NCBI GenBank assembly: GCA_905214795.1
Contig: CAJMNM010000003.1
Span: 1-64,000 of the forward strand
Origin: an uncultured bacterium
GTDB taxonomy: Bacteria > Bacteroidota > Bacteroidia > Bacteroidales > Bacteroidaceae
Direction of reading: 5' to 3'
DNA: 64,000 nucleotides
Shown here: positions 36,201 through 44,326 of the stretch, piece by piece
Layout: every line of letters starts with the position of its first letter
Numbering within the stretch: position 1 is the stretch's first letter
Notes under the pieces: generated by a model
Database searches by the model: none
What the model was told of the DNA's origin: nothing
The model's input: only the letters and a program-made list of their open reading frames with translations
Program-made: the position numbers and the translations under genes

Positions 36201-36318
36201 GCAAGGCAGTAACTTGCTTACATGGTCTTCCATTAACGACTTAGGCATGGACCCGGAGTCATTAAGAGGATATCCTATTCAACGTTCTTATGGAATCACC
36301 TTGAATCTGGGATTCTAA
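33235..36318 (+). CDS. SusC/RagA-family TonB-dependent outer-membrane transporter
   Basis: 1027-residue outer-membrane beta-barrel. After the signal peptide (ending NVAAQ) comes a carboxypeptidase-regulatory-like domain (LKGKVIDRGGETIIGAHVRW), a TonB-box-like DELVVVGYGTQKK, a plug domain with NSPLLVIDGVPR and the SusC signature LKDAAAAAVYGSRAANGVI, then a 22-strand-type barrel ending YGITLNLGF. It imports large ligands with the SusD lid encoded next. The neighbours are proteases and no glycoside hydrolase, so a peptide substrate, as for RagAB, is more likely than a glycan. Confidence 0.96.
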   Translation: MRHKRIYTWLAAIFLIISNVAAQTNLPILKGKVIDRGGETIIGAHVRWTNDPATTVTDLDGNFTIPEKGNELVVSFLGYRTKTVKIKPGQKNIVITLEDDAQELDELVVVGYGTQKKASLTGSIETIKSEDLLSMPTANLDEALYGQVAGLQVMQTTGDPSSAKEANLHIRGINNSPLLVIDGVPRFGTTTSDGEMRLSDLNPDDIESISILKDAAAAAVYGSRAANGVILVQTKRASGNQKVSINYRGQMNIQQATQLPDFLNAYEYAKLYNTAVENTPGTTNTAYTPEQLEMIRTHSNPNLYGDEDLLDYLDNIGYTTTHSISANGGNQFLKYYISGGYTHSKGLYSGVNRDRFNYTAKLDATLTKGLVLSLDITGSRSDSKNSSYTTIDAAYNFSPLQVLRFDNGYLASIDGSNPLINVEGLGGYIKDTGKMNTITANLRWELPWVKGLSAYARATFDNNSRIEKTFSKPVTLYTYDDQTKEFATDPNTVYPTAKVTIEQIDRFVDNQLYEAGINYNRTFNSKHDVGAMLVANYQQTHNQYMTGENQNAAIYPEIIGTAVSARLIGSESYNQRASLIGRFNYGYDYRYFIEASFRVDGSTYFHPDNRWGFFPSISGSWVLSNEPFFKEWNQPVLSNVKFRASTGILGDDGLVGEYSYLLTYMESTREGYNIGGIYRPGIVMNTGSYPNPNLTWGKSHDYNIATDLGFWDNRFGLTFEYYWRFETDKITAAPSYLYPPSTGVDGNVPNMNFSKLKAWGWDLTLTHRNTIGKVKYNVDLTLAKSDDKYLDFGDESSVSPNLRRVGRSSMVWAMYEAEGLFQSQEEIDNYMPNMSATEKAELAPGDIKYKDQNNDGKLTTEDMIYVKNSSNPDFNFSLRLGASYKGFFINAMFQGATGYQQNIKELYTTNSGSLQRFQQYHLTEAWTKDNPDATLPRIKFTTANDNNRKESTFWIRDCDFLRLKSLSIGYAFQPNLLKKMKMTSASIALQGSNLLTWSSINDLGMDPESLRGYPIQRSYGITLNLGF

Positions 36319-36355
36319 AAATCTATCAATTAACTGAATTAAAAAGGATTTCATT

Positions 36356-38122
36356 ATGAATCTAAAAAAATATTTTCTCAACGGATTCCTCATCTGCAGT
36401 CTCACATTTGCACTGACAGGCTGCAATGATTTGTTCAGAGATGCCCCCGTAGACAAAATGTCTGAAAAAGATGTATGGAAAAACTCCATGCTCTTAGACG
36501 AATATGTACTGCCGTGGTATAGAAACATGAACAATGGGTTTTCCACATATGTGCCGACTACGATAGCTCTTGTAAAAAGTGCGTCACGATACTATATGCC
36601 GTGGTTCGGCGATCAGGTTGTACCGTCAAAAACAGATTATTATAATGCCGGATACGGTGATCTCCTTAAAAGTAACAGTCAGGAGATTACAAACTGGGCA
36701 CAGGTAAACTGGAGTAACTACTATACACAAATCCAGTCAATAAACCGTCTTTTCCAGAATCAGCAGGAAATAGCCGAAGGAACACAAAAACAACGTATAT
36801 TGGGCGAAGCTCATTTCTTTCGCGCATATTACTACTATATTCTTTGGAGACAGTTCGGAGGGGTTATGTTAATCAACGAACCGTTAGACCCTTTACAGGA
36901 TGCTAAGAAATATCCACGTGCCACTTATCCAGAAATGGTTGCTGCCATTGTAAATGATGCCAGAGAAGCAGCCAATATCCTACCTGTTGAACATGAGAGT
37001 ACAGATCTGGGACGCATCACCAAAGGTGCTGCCTTGATGCTTATTGCCAAGACCTATTTCTGGGCATCCAGTGAAATATTCCAAAATAAAGAAAAATCAT
37101 ATCTCGGCTTCACAGACAACCGGTCCAAAGAGATGCTCGACTCGGCGAAAGTAGCTTATGAAAACCTGATGGGACTAAAACATTACCAACTTGTTCCCAT
37201 CACCGGTACAACACAAGAAGCCATCAAGAACGAATACAGACAAATATTCCTCACCAAGAACAGTCAGGAATCTATTCTTGAAGTCCAGCATTCTGATGAC
37301 GGAAACTACGACACCGGCTTCGGACATAAACTTGACCGTGATGCCGCAGCGCCTCATTTTACAGGAACAACATGCGCCTATACACCGACGCAAAACCATG
37401 TGGACGAATATGGTATGAGAGAAGGTTATGTATACGATGCACAAAATCCATACGAAGGTCGTGATTATCGTTTCTATGCCAATATACTGTACGATGGCAG
37501 CACCTATAACGGACATGTCATGGATATCCACTATACACGTAACGGCAACGAAGAAGTAGCCGGAGAAGACCTCACTCCTTACGGTACATCCACCACAGCT
37601 GCTGTCACACGTACCGGATACTACATGGGAAAATTTGTCAACGAACAGCAACAAATCAATAACGATGAAGCTTACGCCAGCAGCCAGAACTACATTATCT
37701 GGCGTTATGCAGAAGTACTACTGGATTACGCAGAAGTCATGTTCCGCTTAGGAGATAAAGAAACTGCACGCAGTAAAGTAAACGATATACGTAAACGTGT
37801 ACATATGAACGAACTTCCTTCTCTCACATGGGAAGAACTGACAAACGAAAGACGTGTAGAACTGGCTTTTGAAGAAACAACCTACTGGGATATCTTCAGA
37901 TGGGGCATTGCCGAAGAAAAATTGAACGGAAGCAGTAATCCTATAAAAGCCATAAAGATTGTACAGATGTCTGGCCGCCCCACACAATATACAATCAGTA
38001 ATATGGACCGTTTCCCGCAACGCGTACGTATTTTCCAGAAAATGCAATATTATTTACCTATTCCTTGGGACGAAATCCGTTACCACGGTATAGAACAAAA
38101 TCCGGACTGGACAGAATCATAA
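36356..38122 (+). CDS. SusD/RagB-family surface lipoprotein
   Basis: 588-residue lipoprotein (signal ending FALTGC). It has the SusD helical pattern: the early QIQSINRLF, the GEAHFFRAYYYYILWRQFGG segment, which is the family's most conserved helix, and a C-terminal NERRVELAFEETTYWDIFRWG typical of SusD. It forms the lid over the SusC barrel and binds the ligand. The gap to susC is 37 bases. Confidence 0.96.
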   Translation: MNLKKYFLNGFLICSLTFALTGCNDLFRDAPVDKMSEKDVWKNSMLLDEYVLPWYRNMNNGFSTYVPTTIALVKSASRYYMPWFGDQVVPSKTDYYNAGYGDLLKSNSQEITNWAQVNWSNYYTQIQSINRLFQNQQEIAEGTQKQRILGEAHFFRAYYYYILWRQFGGVMLINEPLDPLQDAKKYPRATYPEMVAAIVNDAREAANILPVEHESTDLGRITKGAALMLIAKTYFWASSEIFQNKEKSYLGFTDNRSKEMLDSAKVAYENLMGLKHYQLVPITGTTQEAIKNEYRQIFLTKNSQESILEVQHSDDGNYDTGFGHKLDRDAAAPHFTGTTCAYTPTQNHVDEYGMREGYVYDAQNPYEGRDYRFYANILYDGSTYNGHVMDIHYTRNGNEEVAGEDLTPYGTSTTAAVTRTGYYMGKFVNEQQQINNDEAYASSQNYIIWRYAEVLLDYAEVMFRLGDKETARSKVNDIRKRVHMNELPSLTWEELTNERRVELAFEETTYWDIFRWGIAEEKLNGSSNPIKAIKIVQMSGRPTQYTISNMDRFPQRVRIFQKMQYYLPIPWDEIRYHGIEQNPDWTES

Positions 38123-38165
38123 ATCTGTCTGTTTAAGTAAAATCATGTTTAATTTAAAAACACAA

Positions 38166-39068
38166 ATGAAAATGAAAAAAATTATCTACACACTGACTTG
38201 CGCATTAGCGTGTGCTTTCAATGTACATGCACAAGAGTACAATCTGTTCCCGGCAAGTGACGTTGATGCCGACGGCTGGCTGTGGTTTGACACACAAGAA
38301 AAGATTGACAAATACGTCGGTCTCTGCGATGAAGGAAACTACAGAGTAGATCCTGCTGGTAAACCAATCCAACTTATTTATGCAAACGTCTACCCTGATT
38401 ATCCACAAAGTACGGCTGACCCTTATTGGATTGGAGCCGGTGAAGGTGGTGAAATTGGAGCTGCCGGCTCACGTACTGGAGCACTTAAACTTGCAGCTTC
38501 ATCAAGCAACATGGAGCCCAAAGGAGGTGGTTTCGTAGTACTGATGCCATCCTGCACCACATACAGCATCTGTCTTTCACGTGAAGGCAGCACCTATGTA
38601 CGTATGATGGCTTCAAAGGATATTAATACAAGCTTTACGGACTATGACGTCATCAGTGCAACTTACGCAACTGTTTTCAAACCCCTCTTCAGAAGCGGAA
38701 TCTATACTTGGACCGGCATAGAAACGTTGGACAACGGTAATGATGGTGCGTATACATTGAAAGGTGACCAACCAGTCTATGCATACTTCCAGTCTTTAAC
38801 AGCCGACCCTATCTACATCCACGGTATCCGTGTAACTACACCGACCAACAGCACTGTAGGTATCAAAGAAGCTACTGCAAACACTACACACATCTTCTTT
38901 GAAGGTAAACGCGTCGTTCTGAACGAACCGGCCAACATCGCAGTTTACAGTGCTGACGGATGTCTTACAAACAGCTGCTATGGTAACGAAATCGACCTTA
39001 CCGGACTTGCCAAAGGTATTTATACCGTAAAGGCTGGTCAAAGCGCCCGTAAAATAGTTATTGAATAA
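38166..39068 (+). CDS. Secreted protein with C-terminal sorting-like domain, unknown function
   Basis: About 300 residues. An ATG at 38145 adds seven residues (MFNLKTQ) before MKMKKIIYTLTCALACAFNVHAQ; I prefer 38166, which gives a clean signal peptide. The mature protein is beta-rich with GGFVVLMPSCTTYSICLSREGSTYVRM and no recognised catalytic motif. The last 70 residues (IKEATANTTHIFFEGKRVVL ... LAKGIYTVKAGQSARKIVIE) repeat the sorting-like pattern of the M6 and LRR proteins. It is the last gene of the SusCD operon, where a surface ligand-binding protein is usual; the role here is inferred. Confidence 0.75.
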   Translation: MKMKKIIYTLTCALACAFNVHAQEYNLFPASDVDADGWLWFDTQEKIDKYVGLCDEGNYRVDPAGKPIQLIYANVYPDYPQSTADPYWIGAGEGGEIGAAGSRTGALKLAASSSNMEPKGGGFVVLMPSCTTYSICLSREGSTYVRMMASKDINTSFTDYDVISATYATVFKPLFRSGIYTWTGIETLDNGNDGAYTLKGDQPVYAYFQSLTADPIYIHGIRVTTPTNSTVGIKEATANTTHIFFEGKRVVLNEPANIAVYSADGCLTNSCYGNEIDLTGLAKGIYTVKAGQSARKIVIE

Positions 39069-39103
39069 GCAGACAGAAGATTTCAAGACTTAAAAGAAAA
39101 GGG

Positions 39104-39131
39104 CATGAAGGTAAACTTCATATACCTTCAT
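39104..39131. other. Hairpin after the SusCD operon
   Basis: ATGAAGGT / ACCTTCAT stem with a 12-base loop, just before the main terminator; it may be an mRNA 3' stabiliser. Confidence 0.35.
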
Positions 39132-39146
39132 TCCCCATAATAAAGA

Positions 39147-39182
39147 AACCCTACCAATCTCCGAATGAGGTCTGGTAGGGTT
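39147..39182 (+). terminator. Terminator of the SusCD operon
   Basis: A 10-bp perfect stem (AACCCTACCA / TGGTAGGGTT) with a 16-base loop, followed by CTTTTATG. It lies about 80 bases past the last gene. Confidence 0.8.
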
Positions 39183-39313
39183 CTTTTATGTTTATACATC
39201 ATCAATTACATATATATAAAGTCCGTTTTATACATTTAAGCCCGTTTAAAGCCATTTTTCAGACGGAGACTATAATTTATACATAAATCAATTAAAACGC
39301 CCTTAAAAGCCAT

Positions 39314-39952
39314 TTATACGCAGGAATCTCTTAATATCAATAATCCTTCGGGACCCATATTAAACAGTAAATCCACTATACTAAGATTAGCCTGAAATCC
39401 CAGTTTGTTCTGAAATACCTGATAATAATCACGAACTCTAAAAGATTTATCAGACCGGTAAGTCCCACCTGGAACAATCACATTCCGATAATCATCATAT
39501 TCTGCCGCCTCACCGGCATTCACAAAATGCTCGGTCAGCTTAATGACAGGCTGCATATCCAACAGCTTACAGACCACATTCTGAAGTTCCAGATTAAAAT
39601 CGAGCAGAAACTCATATTTACGGGTATAAAAAGGCTGGAAATCGTCTGCATAATACTCAAAGAACGGCGAATTACGGTATGCACTCTCTAACGCGTTCCA
39701 ATGCAGATGACGCCAGTTTCCATGGTCTGAGATACGGATATCCTTTATCGCGCATTTCTCCTTCTCAGGCTTCACTATTGGTACGGTCAGCACCTGAACA
39801 CCACCCGCAGACGACACATAACAACGGTTACGATACGTCTGCTTCACATAATGTTCATACTGTTCTATCAAGACTGTTCCATAGCTGAACAGTTTGGCAT
39901 AATATTGAACAGGCCCCAAATAGGCCGTAGATAATAATGCAATATCATTCAT
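39314..39952 (-). CDS. WbqC-family protein
   Basis: 212-residue cytoplasmic protein of the WbqC family, named from O-antigen clusters but of unproven activity. It begins ALLSTAYLGPVQYYAKL and contains IEQYEHYVKQTYRNRC and DFNLELQNVVCKLLDM, all typical. An alternative ATG at 39973 adds seven residues; the one at 39952 gives an 8-base overlap (ATGAATGA) with the stop of the LepB-like gene upstream, so translation is coupled. Last gene of the dapB-lepB-lepB2-wbqC unit, an order common in Bacteroides. No surface-polysaccharide genes are nearby. Confidence 0.85.
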   Translation of the reverse strand: MNDIALLSTAYLGPVQYYAKLFSYGTVLIEQYEHYVKQTYRNRCYVSSAGGVQVLTVPIVKPEKEKCAIKDIRISDHGNWRHLHWNALESAYRNSPFFEYYADDFQPFYTRKYEFLLDFNLELQNVVCKLLDMQPVIKLTEHFVNAGEAAEYDDYRNVIVPGGTYRSDKSFRVRDYYQVFQNKLGFQANLSIVDLLFNMGPEGLLILRDSCV

Positions 39953-40697
39953 TGTTTGTTTGCGTATAGCCATGAGTTACTTTCATCAGCAGACGGTCCT
40001 GCCTGAAACGGGCATACCACGGACGAGTTTTGTCCCACGAATATAATACGTAAGTAAGTTTTCCTATGACATGTGAAAACGGTACAAACCCAAAGGTACG
40101 TGAGTCAGCATGATTCTGCGGCGCTGCCGATGATACCCAATAATAATCATGCATAAAACGGTATTTCCCTACGATATGTCCGCCTACACATAACGAATCG
40201 CCTATAATTTCAGCCTTTATGCCCTCATGATTGTTAATGACACGCTGATACCAGCGTATGTTATCAGGTGTAATCCTGACATACCGTCCCTTGCGGGGCA
40301 GAATAATCATTTTCCGTTTCCCGGTGTCTTCAGGACGTACACAACTTATATTGCCTGAAGAAGTCACCCACAAAGTGTCACCGGGCACAGCATAACAGAA
40401 ACCGATAAACACGTCACGGCGTGAAAGCGGAACATCTGTTGCCGCCGGATTATTGAAAGCCAGCCAGTCACCCCGCTGAACGGGCGACATCCCCCATCTG
40501 ACCGGTCCACCGCCCTGCCCCACACAGAAACGCAGGCCATAAGCAGTCTTATTGACCAAAACCCTGTCACCCGCACTGAAAACCGGACGCTCGCCATTCT
40601 CGGGTATCTCGATGAGAGACACCCCGAAAAGACGGATCAGAAGAATTACTGCCACCGTCAATACCACGACAGCCAATATGTTCAGCGCCCTCTTCAA
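39945..40697 (-). CDS. Degenerate signal peptidase I-like protein (S26), catalytic residues missing
   Basis: 250-residue paralogue of the LepB encoded just upstream, with one N-terminal membrane helix. The alignment is direct: IPSSSLEKSLLVGD of LepB corresponds to IPENGERPVFSAGD here with equal spacing, so the catalytic Ser is replaced by Gly35. The Lys of YVKRCVGLPG corresponds to Gly99 in IGFCYAVPGD. The GDN box becomes APQN, although NHADSR and the FGFVPFSHVIGK end are kept. It should not cleave signal peptides by the Ser-Lys mechanism. The frame is intact over its length, so it is not a pseudogene. Possible roles: regulator, chaperone or scaffold for LepB. Confidence 0.85.
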   Translation of the reverse strand: MKRALNILAVVVLTVAVILLIRLFGVSLIEIPENGERPVFSAGDRVLVNKTAYGLRFCVGQGGGPVRWGMSPVQRGDWLAFNNPAATDVPLSRRDVFIGFCYAVPGDTLWVTSSGNISCVRPEDTGKRKMIILPRKGRYVRITPDNIRWYQRVINNHEGIKAEIIGDSLCVGGHIVGKYRFMHDYYWVSSAAPQNHADSRTFGFVPFSHVIGKLTYVLYSWDKTRPWYARFRQDRLLMKVTHGYTQTNNE

Positions 40698-40709
40698 ACC
40701 GTTTTCAAA

Positions 40710-42152
40710 TCACTTTATGTTATCTACCAGACGGAACATTCTATTCCAGCGGATATGTCCGTCAAACCATCCTCTGTCTTTATCGATAGACAGCCATATC
40801 ATCAAAGGCTTGCCCACGATATGATCTTCCGGCACAAAGCCCCAATAACGGGAATCGGCAGAATTATGACGGTTGTCTCCCTGCATCCAGTAATAATCCA
40901 TCTTGAACGTATAGCTGTCAGCTTCTTTTCCGTTAATATAGATTTTACCGTTCTTTACCTGTAAGTCATTACCTTCATACACTCTGATAGGACGCTCATA
41001 AACAGCGATATTCTTCATCGTCAGCTTTATAGACTCCCCTTTAGCGGGAATCCATACAGGACCGTAGTTGTCACGTGTCCAGCCGGTGTAATCATTCAGC
41101 GGATAAAGTCCATATGAATTTACATTGGTATTATCATATCCAATGCTGTCCACAATGTCATGGCACTCCTTCAGACGTTCATACGCATATTGTGTCAGTG
41201 GCATGGAACCTTCCGCGCTCAGTCCCATAAGGTCCTCGTTACTTATACCCAGCTCACGACGCAAGGTCTCCGGAATATCCTGCTTCAATCGCACAATATA
41301 GTTATACTGCACGTTATCAGGCTCCTTGTTTGGCTTACCATCCAGATAAATGATATGGTCCTTAATCTGCAAGGTCTGTCCGGGCAAGCCCACACAGCGT
41401 TTCACGTAATTTTCCCTGCGGTCTACCGGCCGTGCACCAATCTTTCCGAAGGTTCCCGGATTCTGAGCCACATACTCACGTCCCAACGCATAAAGCTGTG
41501 AGAAGAAATCATAACGGGCCTGATCTGACAATGAGTCTATACGCGGAAAATCACCATACAACTGCGCATAGCGCTGCTGGCCTATCTCATAACAGATGGC
41601 ATAGAAATCCGCGTTGGCAAAATGCGGTGACAACGCGACGGTATCGCCGGCCGGATAGTTGAACACCACAATATCGTTTAAAGCGACCTTTCCTCCTTTA
41701 ACTCGCTCATATTTCCATTGCGGCCAGTCTAAATATGACTTACACCCCAACAAAGGTATGGTATGCTGTGTCAGCGGCAATGAAAGAGGAGTCTGAGGCT
41801 TGCGCGGACCATAACTCATCTTGCTGACAAACAGATAATCGCCCACCAATAAAGACTTCTCGAGCGAAGATGACGGAATCGTATAATTCTGAAAGAAATA
41901 GATATTCACAAAATATACGGCAACCAAGGCGAATACGATGGCATCCACCCAGCTCATTATGGTACGCGTAAGCGGATTCTCCGCCTCTTTCCACCATGTC
42001 CATGGAATGAATTTGGTAATGTAAGCGTCAAATATAAAAGGAACAACAATCAGTCCCCACCAGCTTTTTATCCAAACCAGAAATGCCAGATAAAGCAAAG
42101 TCACCACAACCATCTTTATCCATTGCTTTCTGTCCGCTTTTACTTGCTTCAT
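40710..42152 (-). CDS. lepB: Signal peptidase I, long Bacteroidales form
   Basis: 480-residue inner-membrane serine protease that removes signal peptides on the periplasmic side. Two or three N-terminal hydrophobic helices come before the catalytic box: IPSSSLEKS with the nucleophile Ser, YVKRCVGLPG with the general-base Lys, and YYWMQGDNRHNSADSRYWGF as the C-terminal GDN..SxDSR box. It is longer than E. coli LepB (324) through insertions between the boxes, as usual in the phylum. It follows dapB after 11 bases and precedes the degenerate paralogue after 12. Confidence 0.95.
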   Translation of the reverse strand: MKQVKADRKQWIKMVVVTLLYLAFLVWIKSWWGLIVVPFIFDAYITKFIPWTWWKEAENPLTRTIMSWVDAIVFALVAVYFVNIYFFQNYTIPSSSLEKSLLVGDYLFVSKMSYGPRKPQTPLSLPLTQHTIPLLGCKSYLDWPQWKYERVKGGKVALNDIVVFNYPAGDTVALSPHFANADFYAICYEIGQQRYAQLYGDFPRIDSLSDQARYDFFSQLYALGREYVAQNPGTFGKIGARPVDRRENYVKRCVGLPGQTLQIKDHIIYLDGKPNKEPDNVQYNYIVRLKQDIPETLRRELGISNEDLMGLSAEGSMPLTQYAYERLKECHDIVDSIGYDNTNVNSYGLYPLNDYTGWTRDNYGPVWIPAKGESIKLTMKNIAVYERPIRVYEGNDLQVKNGKIYINGKEADSYTFKMDYYWMQGDNRHNSADSRYWGFVPEDHIVGKPLMIWLSIDKDRGWFDGHIRWNRMFRLVDNIK

Positions 42153-42163
42153 TGTTTTCTTCT

Positions 42164-42919
42164 TTAAAATTTAAAAAGATCATCCATTGTCAGCAAACCA
42201 CTATGAGTAGCTGTATATTCTGCTGCCAATACCGCGCCAAGAGCAAAGCCCTTACGGCTATGCGCGTCATGGGTTATCGTAATGCAGTCTGCGTCACTGT
42301 CATAACTGATGGAATGTATACCGGGCACCTCGTCACGTCTTATGCTGTTAATAGGCAGTTCGTCCGCTCCACACTTTTCCGTGCCGCTCAATGTGCCGTC
42401 GGGAGCAAGAAACGTTCCCTTCACCCATTTGCTCTTACGGTCAAGCTGCGAAAGAATGCCTTCGGCCAGAGTGATGGCCGTGCCGCTCGGCGCGTCAAGT
42501 TTATGAACATGATGAACCTCTTCCATTTTCACCTCATAAGAAGGGAATTTGTTCATGATTTTCGCCAGATATTTATTCACAGCGCTAAAGATTGCCACGC
42601 CCAGGCTGAAGTTGGAACTCCAGAACAGTGTCTGCCCTTCCTCGTTACACATACGCTTAACGTCATCGCCATGCTGCGCCATCCAGCCCGTAGAACCGGA
42701 AACCACTTTTACATGATGTTTAAAAGCCTTCAGATAATTATCATATGCCACATGCGGCGCTGTAAACTCTATCGCCACATCCGCACTCTTAAATGCTTCT
42801 GAATCAAAATCCTCTTGATTGTCTATATCAATAATGCTCACAATCTCATGTCCTCTCTCCAAAGCTATCTGTTCTATCATGCGGCCCATTTTGCCGTAGC
42901 CAATCAATGCAATTTTCAT
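42164..42919 (-). CDS. dapB: 4-hydroxy-tetrahydrodipicolinate reductase
   Basis: 251-residue NAD(P)H-dependent reductase of the diaminopimelate/lysine pathway, needed for peptidoglycan and lysine. N-terminal Rossmann motif ALIGYGKMGRMIEQIA, and the catalytic His-His-Lys region EVHHVHKLDAPSGTA, both complete. First gene of the unit with lepB, lepB2 and wbqC. A -7 box (TATCTTTG) at 42950-42957 on the minus strand drives it. Confidence 0.96.
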   Translation of the reverse strand: MKIALIGYGKMGRMIEQIALERGHEIVSIIDIDNQEDFDSEAFKSADVAIEFTAPHVAYDNYLKAFKHHVKVVSGSTGWMAQHGDDVKRMCNEEGQTLFWSSNFSLGVAIFSAVNKYLAKIMNKFPSYEVKMEEVHHVHKLDAPSGTAITLAEGILSQLDRKSKWVKGTFLAPDGTLSGTEKCGADELPINSIRRDEVPGIHSISYDSDADCITITHDAHSRKGFALGAVLAAEYTATHSGLLTMDDLFKF

Positions 42920-42949
42920 AATTATCAGTTAAAATAAGATTTTTATAAG

Positions 42950-42957
42950 CAAAGATA
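42950..42957 (-). promoter_or_regulatory. -7 box of dapB
   Basis: TATCTTTG on the minus strand, 30 bases before the dapB ATG. It lies back to back with the promoter of the DUF2851 gene. Confidence 0.55.
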
Positions 42958-42978
42958 GGGATTTGTACCGAAATTCAT

Positions 42979-42986
42979 TATATTTG
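42979..42986 (+). promoter_or_regulatory. -7 box of the DUF2851 gene
   Basis: TATATTTG on the plus strand. The expected transcription start (about 42993) lies beyond the first in-frame ATG (42989), which decides for the ATG at 43019. Confidence 0.5.
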
Positions 42987-43018
42987 TTATGAAAAATAAA
43001 CCTTTCAACCTGTGTCTT

Positions 43019-44326
43019 ATGGAAAAACTGCTGCATTATGTATGGAAATATAAACTATTTCCACTCAAACCACTTCTGACAACTAAAGGATTGAAAGTAG
43101 AAATCATTGATACCGGTCTGCCCAACCCAAACGCCGGACCTGATTTTTTCAACGCCAAGATAAAAATAGACGGTATGACATGGGTGGGAAATGTCGAGAT
43201 TCACAGTAAATCAGGCGACTGGTTCCGCCATAACCATCATACAGACCCCAACTACAATAATGTGATTCTGCATGTTGTGGAAACAGCCGACGAAGAAATC
43301 CTCACTGCCGACCATAAGATTGTACCTCAGATGACTCTGCAGATTCCGGAACAGGTCAGACGCAACTATGAGGAGCTTTGTGCCACGATAGACTATCCCA
43401 GATGCCACCGTGTTATTCCCCATATTGCCCCCTTCACCATACACAGCTGGCTCAACACCCTGCTCTACGAACGACTGGAACAGCGCACCGCACTGTTCAC
43501 CAACAGACTCAGGACATTAAACGGCGACTGGGAGGCGGCATATTTCGCCACACTGGCACGCAATTTCGGATTCGGCATCAACGGAGACGCGTTCGAGGAA
43601 TGGGGCAAACACATTCCACTTAGCGCAACAGGAAAGCACCGCGACAATCTGTTTCAGATTGAGGCCATATTCATGGGACAGGCCGGACTGCTCACAGCGG
43701 AAACCATTCCCGAAAACTATCGGGCGAAGGCTGAAGAAGAAGGTTATTTCGATAAACTGAAAAAAGAATACGACTATCTGGCTCATAAGTTCTCGCTGAC
43801 ACCGATGTCTGCCGAAGCATGGAAGTTCCTGCGACTGCGCCCGCAGAATTTTCCACATATCAGACTGTCGCAGCTTGCACAGCTCTATTTCTCGCAGCGG
43901 GCCGGACTGTCAGCCATTCTGGCCGCCGAAACGGTTGAAGAACTGCAAAGCCTGCTGTCCACCCATACCACCGCCTACTGGGACTCACACTATGTATTCG
44001 GATGCCCAAGCGCGACAAGCACCAAACATCTGACTGTCAACTCACTAAACCTCCTTATCATCAATACCGTTGTTCCGGTGATGTACGCCTACGGCCAGCA
44101 ACATCACAACGACAGCTATTGCGACAAGGCCCTGCGCCTTCTTGAGCCCATCAAGGCTGAGAACAACCGCATAACAAGACAATGGGCAGAATGCGGAATA
44201 AACGTCTGCTCGGCCATGGACTCACAGGCGCTTATACAACTCAAAAAGGCTTATTGTGACAAAATAGACTGCCTGAGATGCCGTTTCGGTTATGAATTCA
44301 TGAAACATCAATATACAACAAAATGA
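43019..44326 (+). CDS. DUF2851 family protein
   Basis: 435-residue cytoplasmic protein of the DUF2851 family, conserved in Bacteroidota and of unknown function. Typical opening MEKLLHYVWKYKLFPLKPL, then GLPNPNAGPDFFNAKIKIDG, then GNVEIHSKSGDWFRHNHHTDP, a conserved core with acidic and His residues that suggests a nuclease-like metal site (speculation). The C-terminus ends with a cysteine set (CRFGYEF preceded by CDKIDCLRC). The ATG at 42989 would add ten residues but lies before the likely transcript start. Its stop overlaps the thioesterase ATG (ATGA). Confidence 0.85.
   Translation: MEKLLHYVWKYKLFPLKPLLTTKGLKVEIIDTGLPNPNAGPDFFNAKIKIDGMTWVGNVEIHSKSGDWFRHNHHTDPNYNNVILHVVETADEEILTADHKIVPQMTLQIPEQVRRNYEELCATIDYPRCHRVIPHIAPFTIHSWLNTLLYERLEQRTALFTNRLRTLNGDWEAAYFATLARNFGFGINGDAFEEWGKHIPLSATGKHRDNLFQIEAIFMGQAGLLTAETIPENYRAKAEEEGYFDKLKKEYDYLAHKFSLTPMSAEAWKFLRLRPQNFPHIRLSQLAQLYFSQRAGLSAILAAETVEELQSLLSTHTTAYWDSHYVFGCPSATSTKHLTVNSLNLLIINTVVPVMYAYGQQHHNDSYCDKALRLLEPIKAENNRITRQWAECGINVCSAMDSQALIQLKKAYCDKIDCLRCRFGYEFMKHQYTTK

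Noticed and set aside
39945..40697. LepB-like gene as a pseudogene
   Set aside because: The frame is unbroken, spacing to its neighbours is tight and the flanking conserved boxes are kept; only the catalytic residues are changed.
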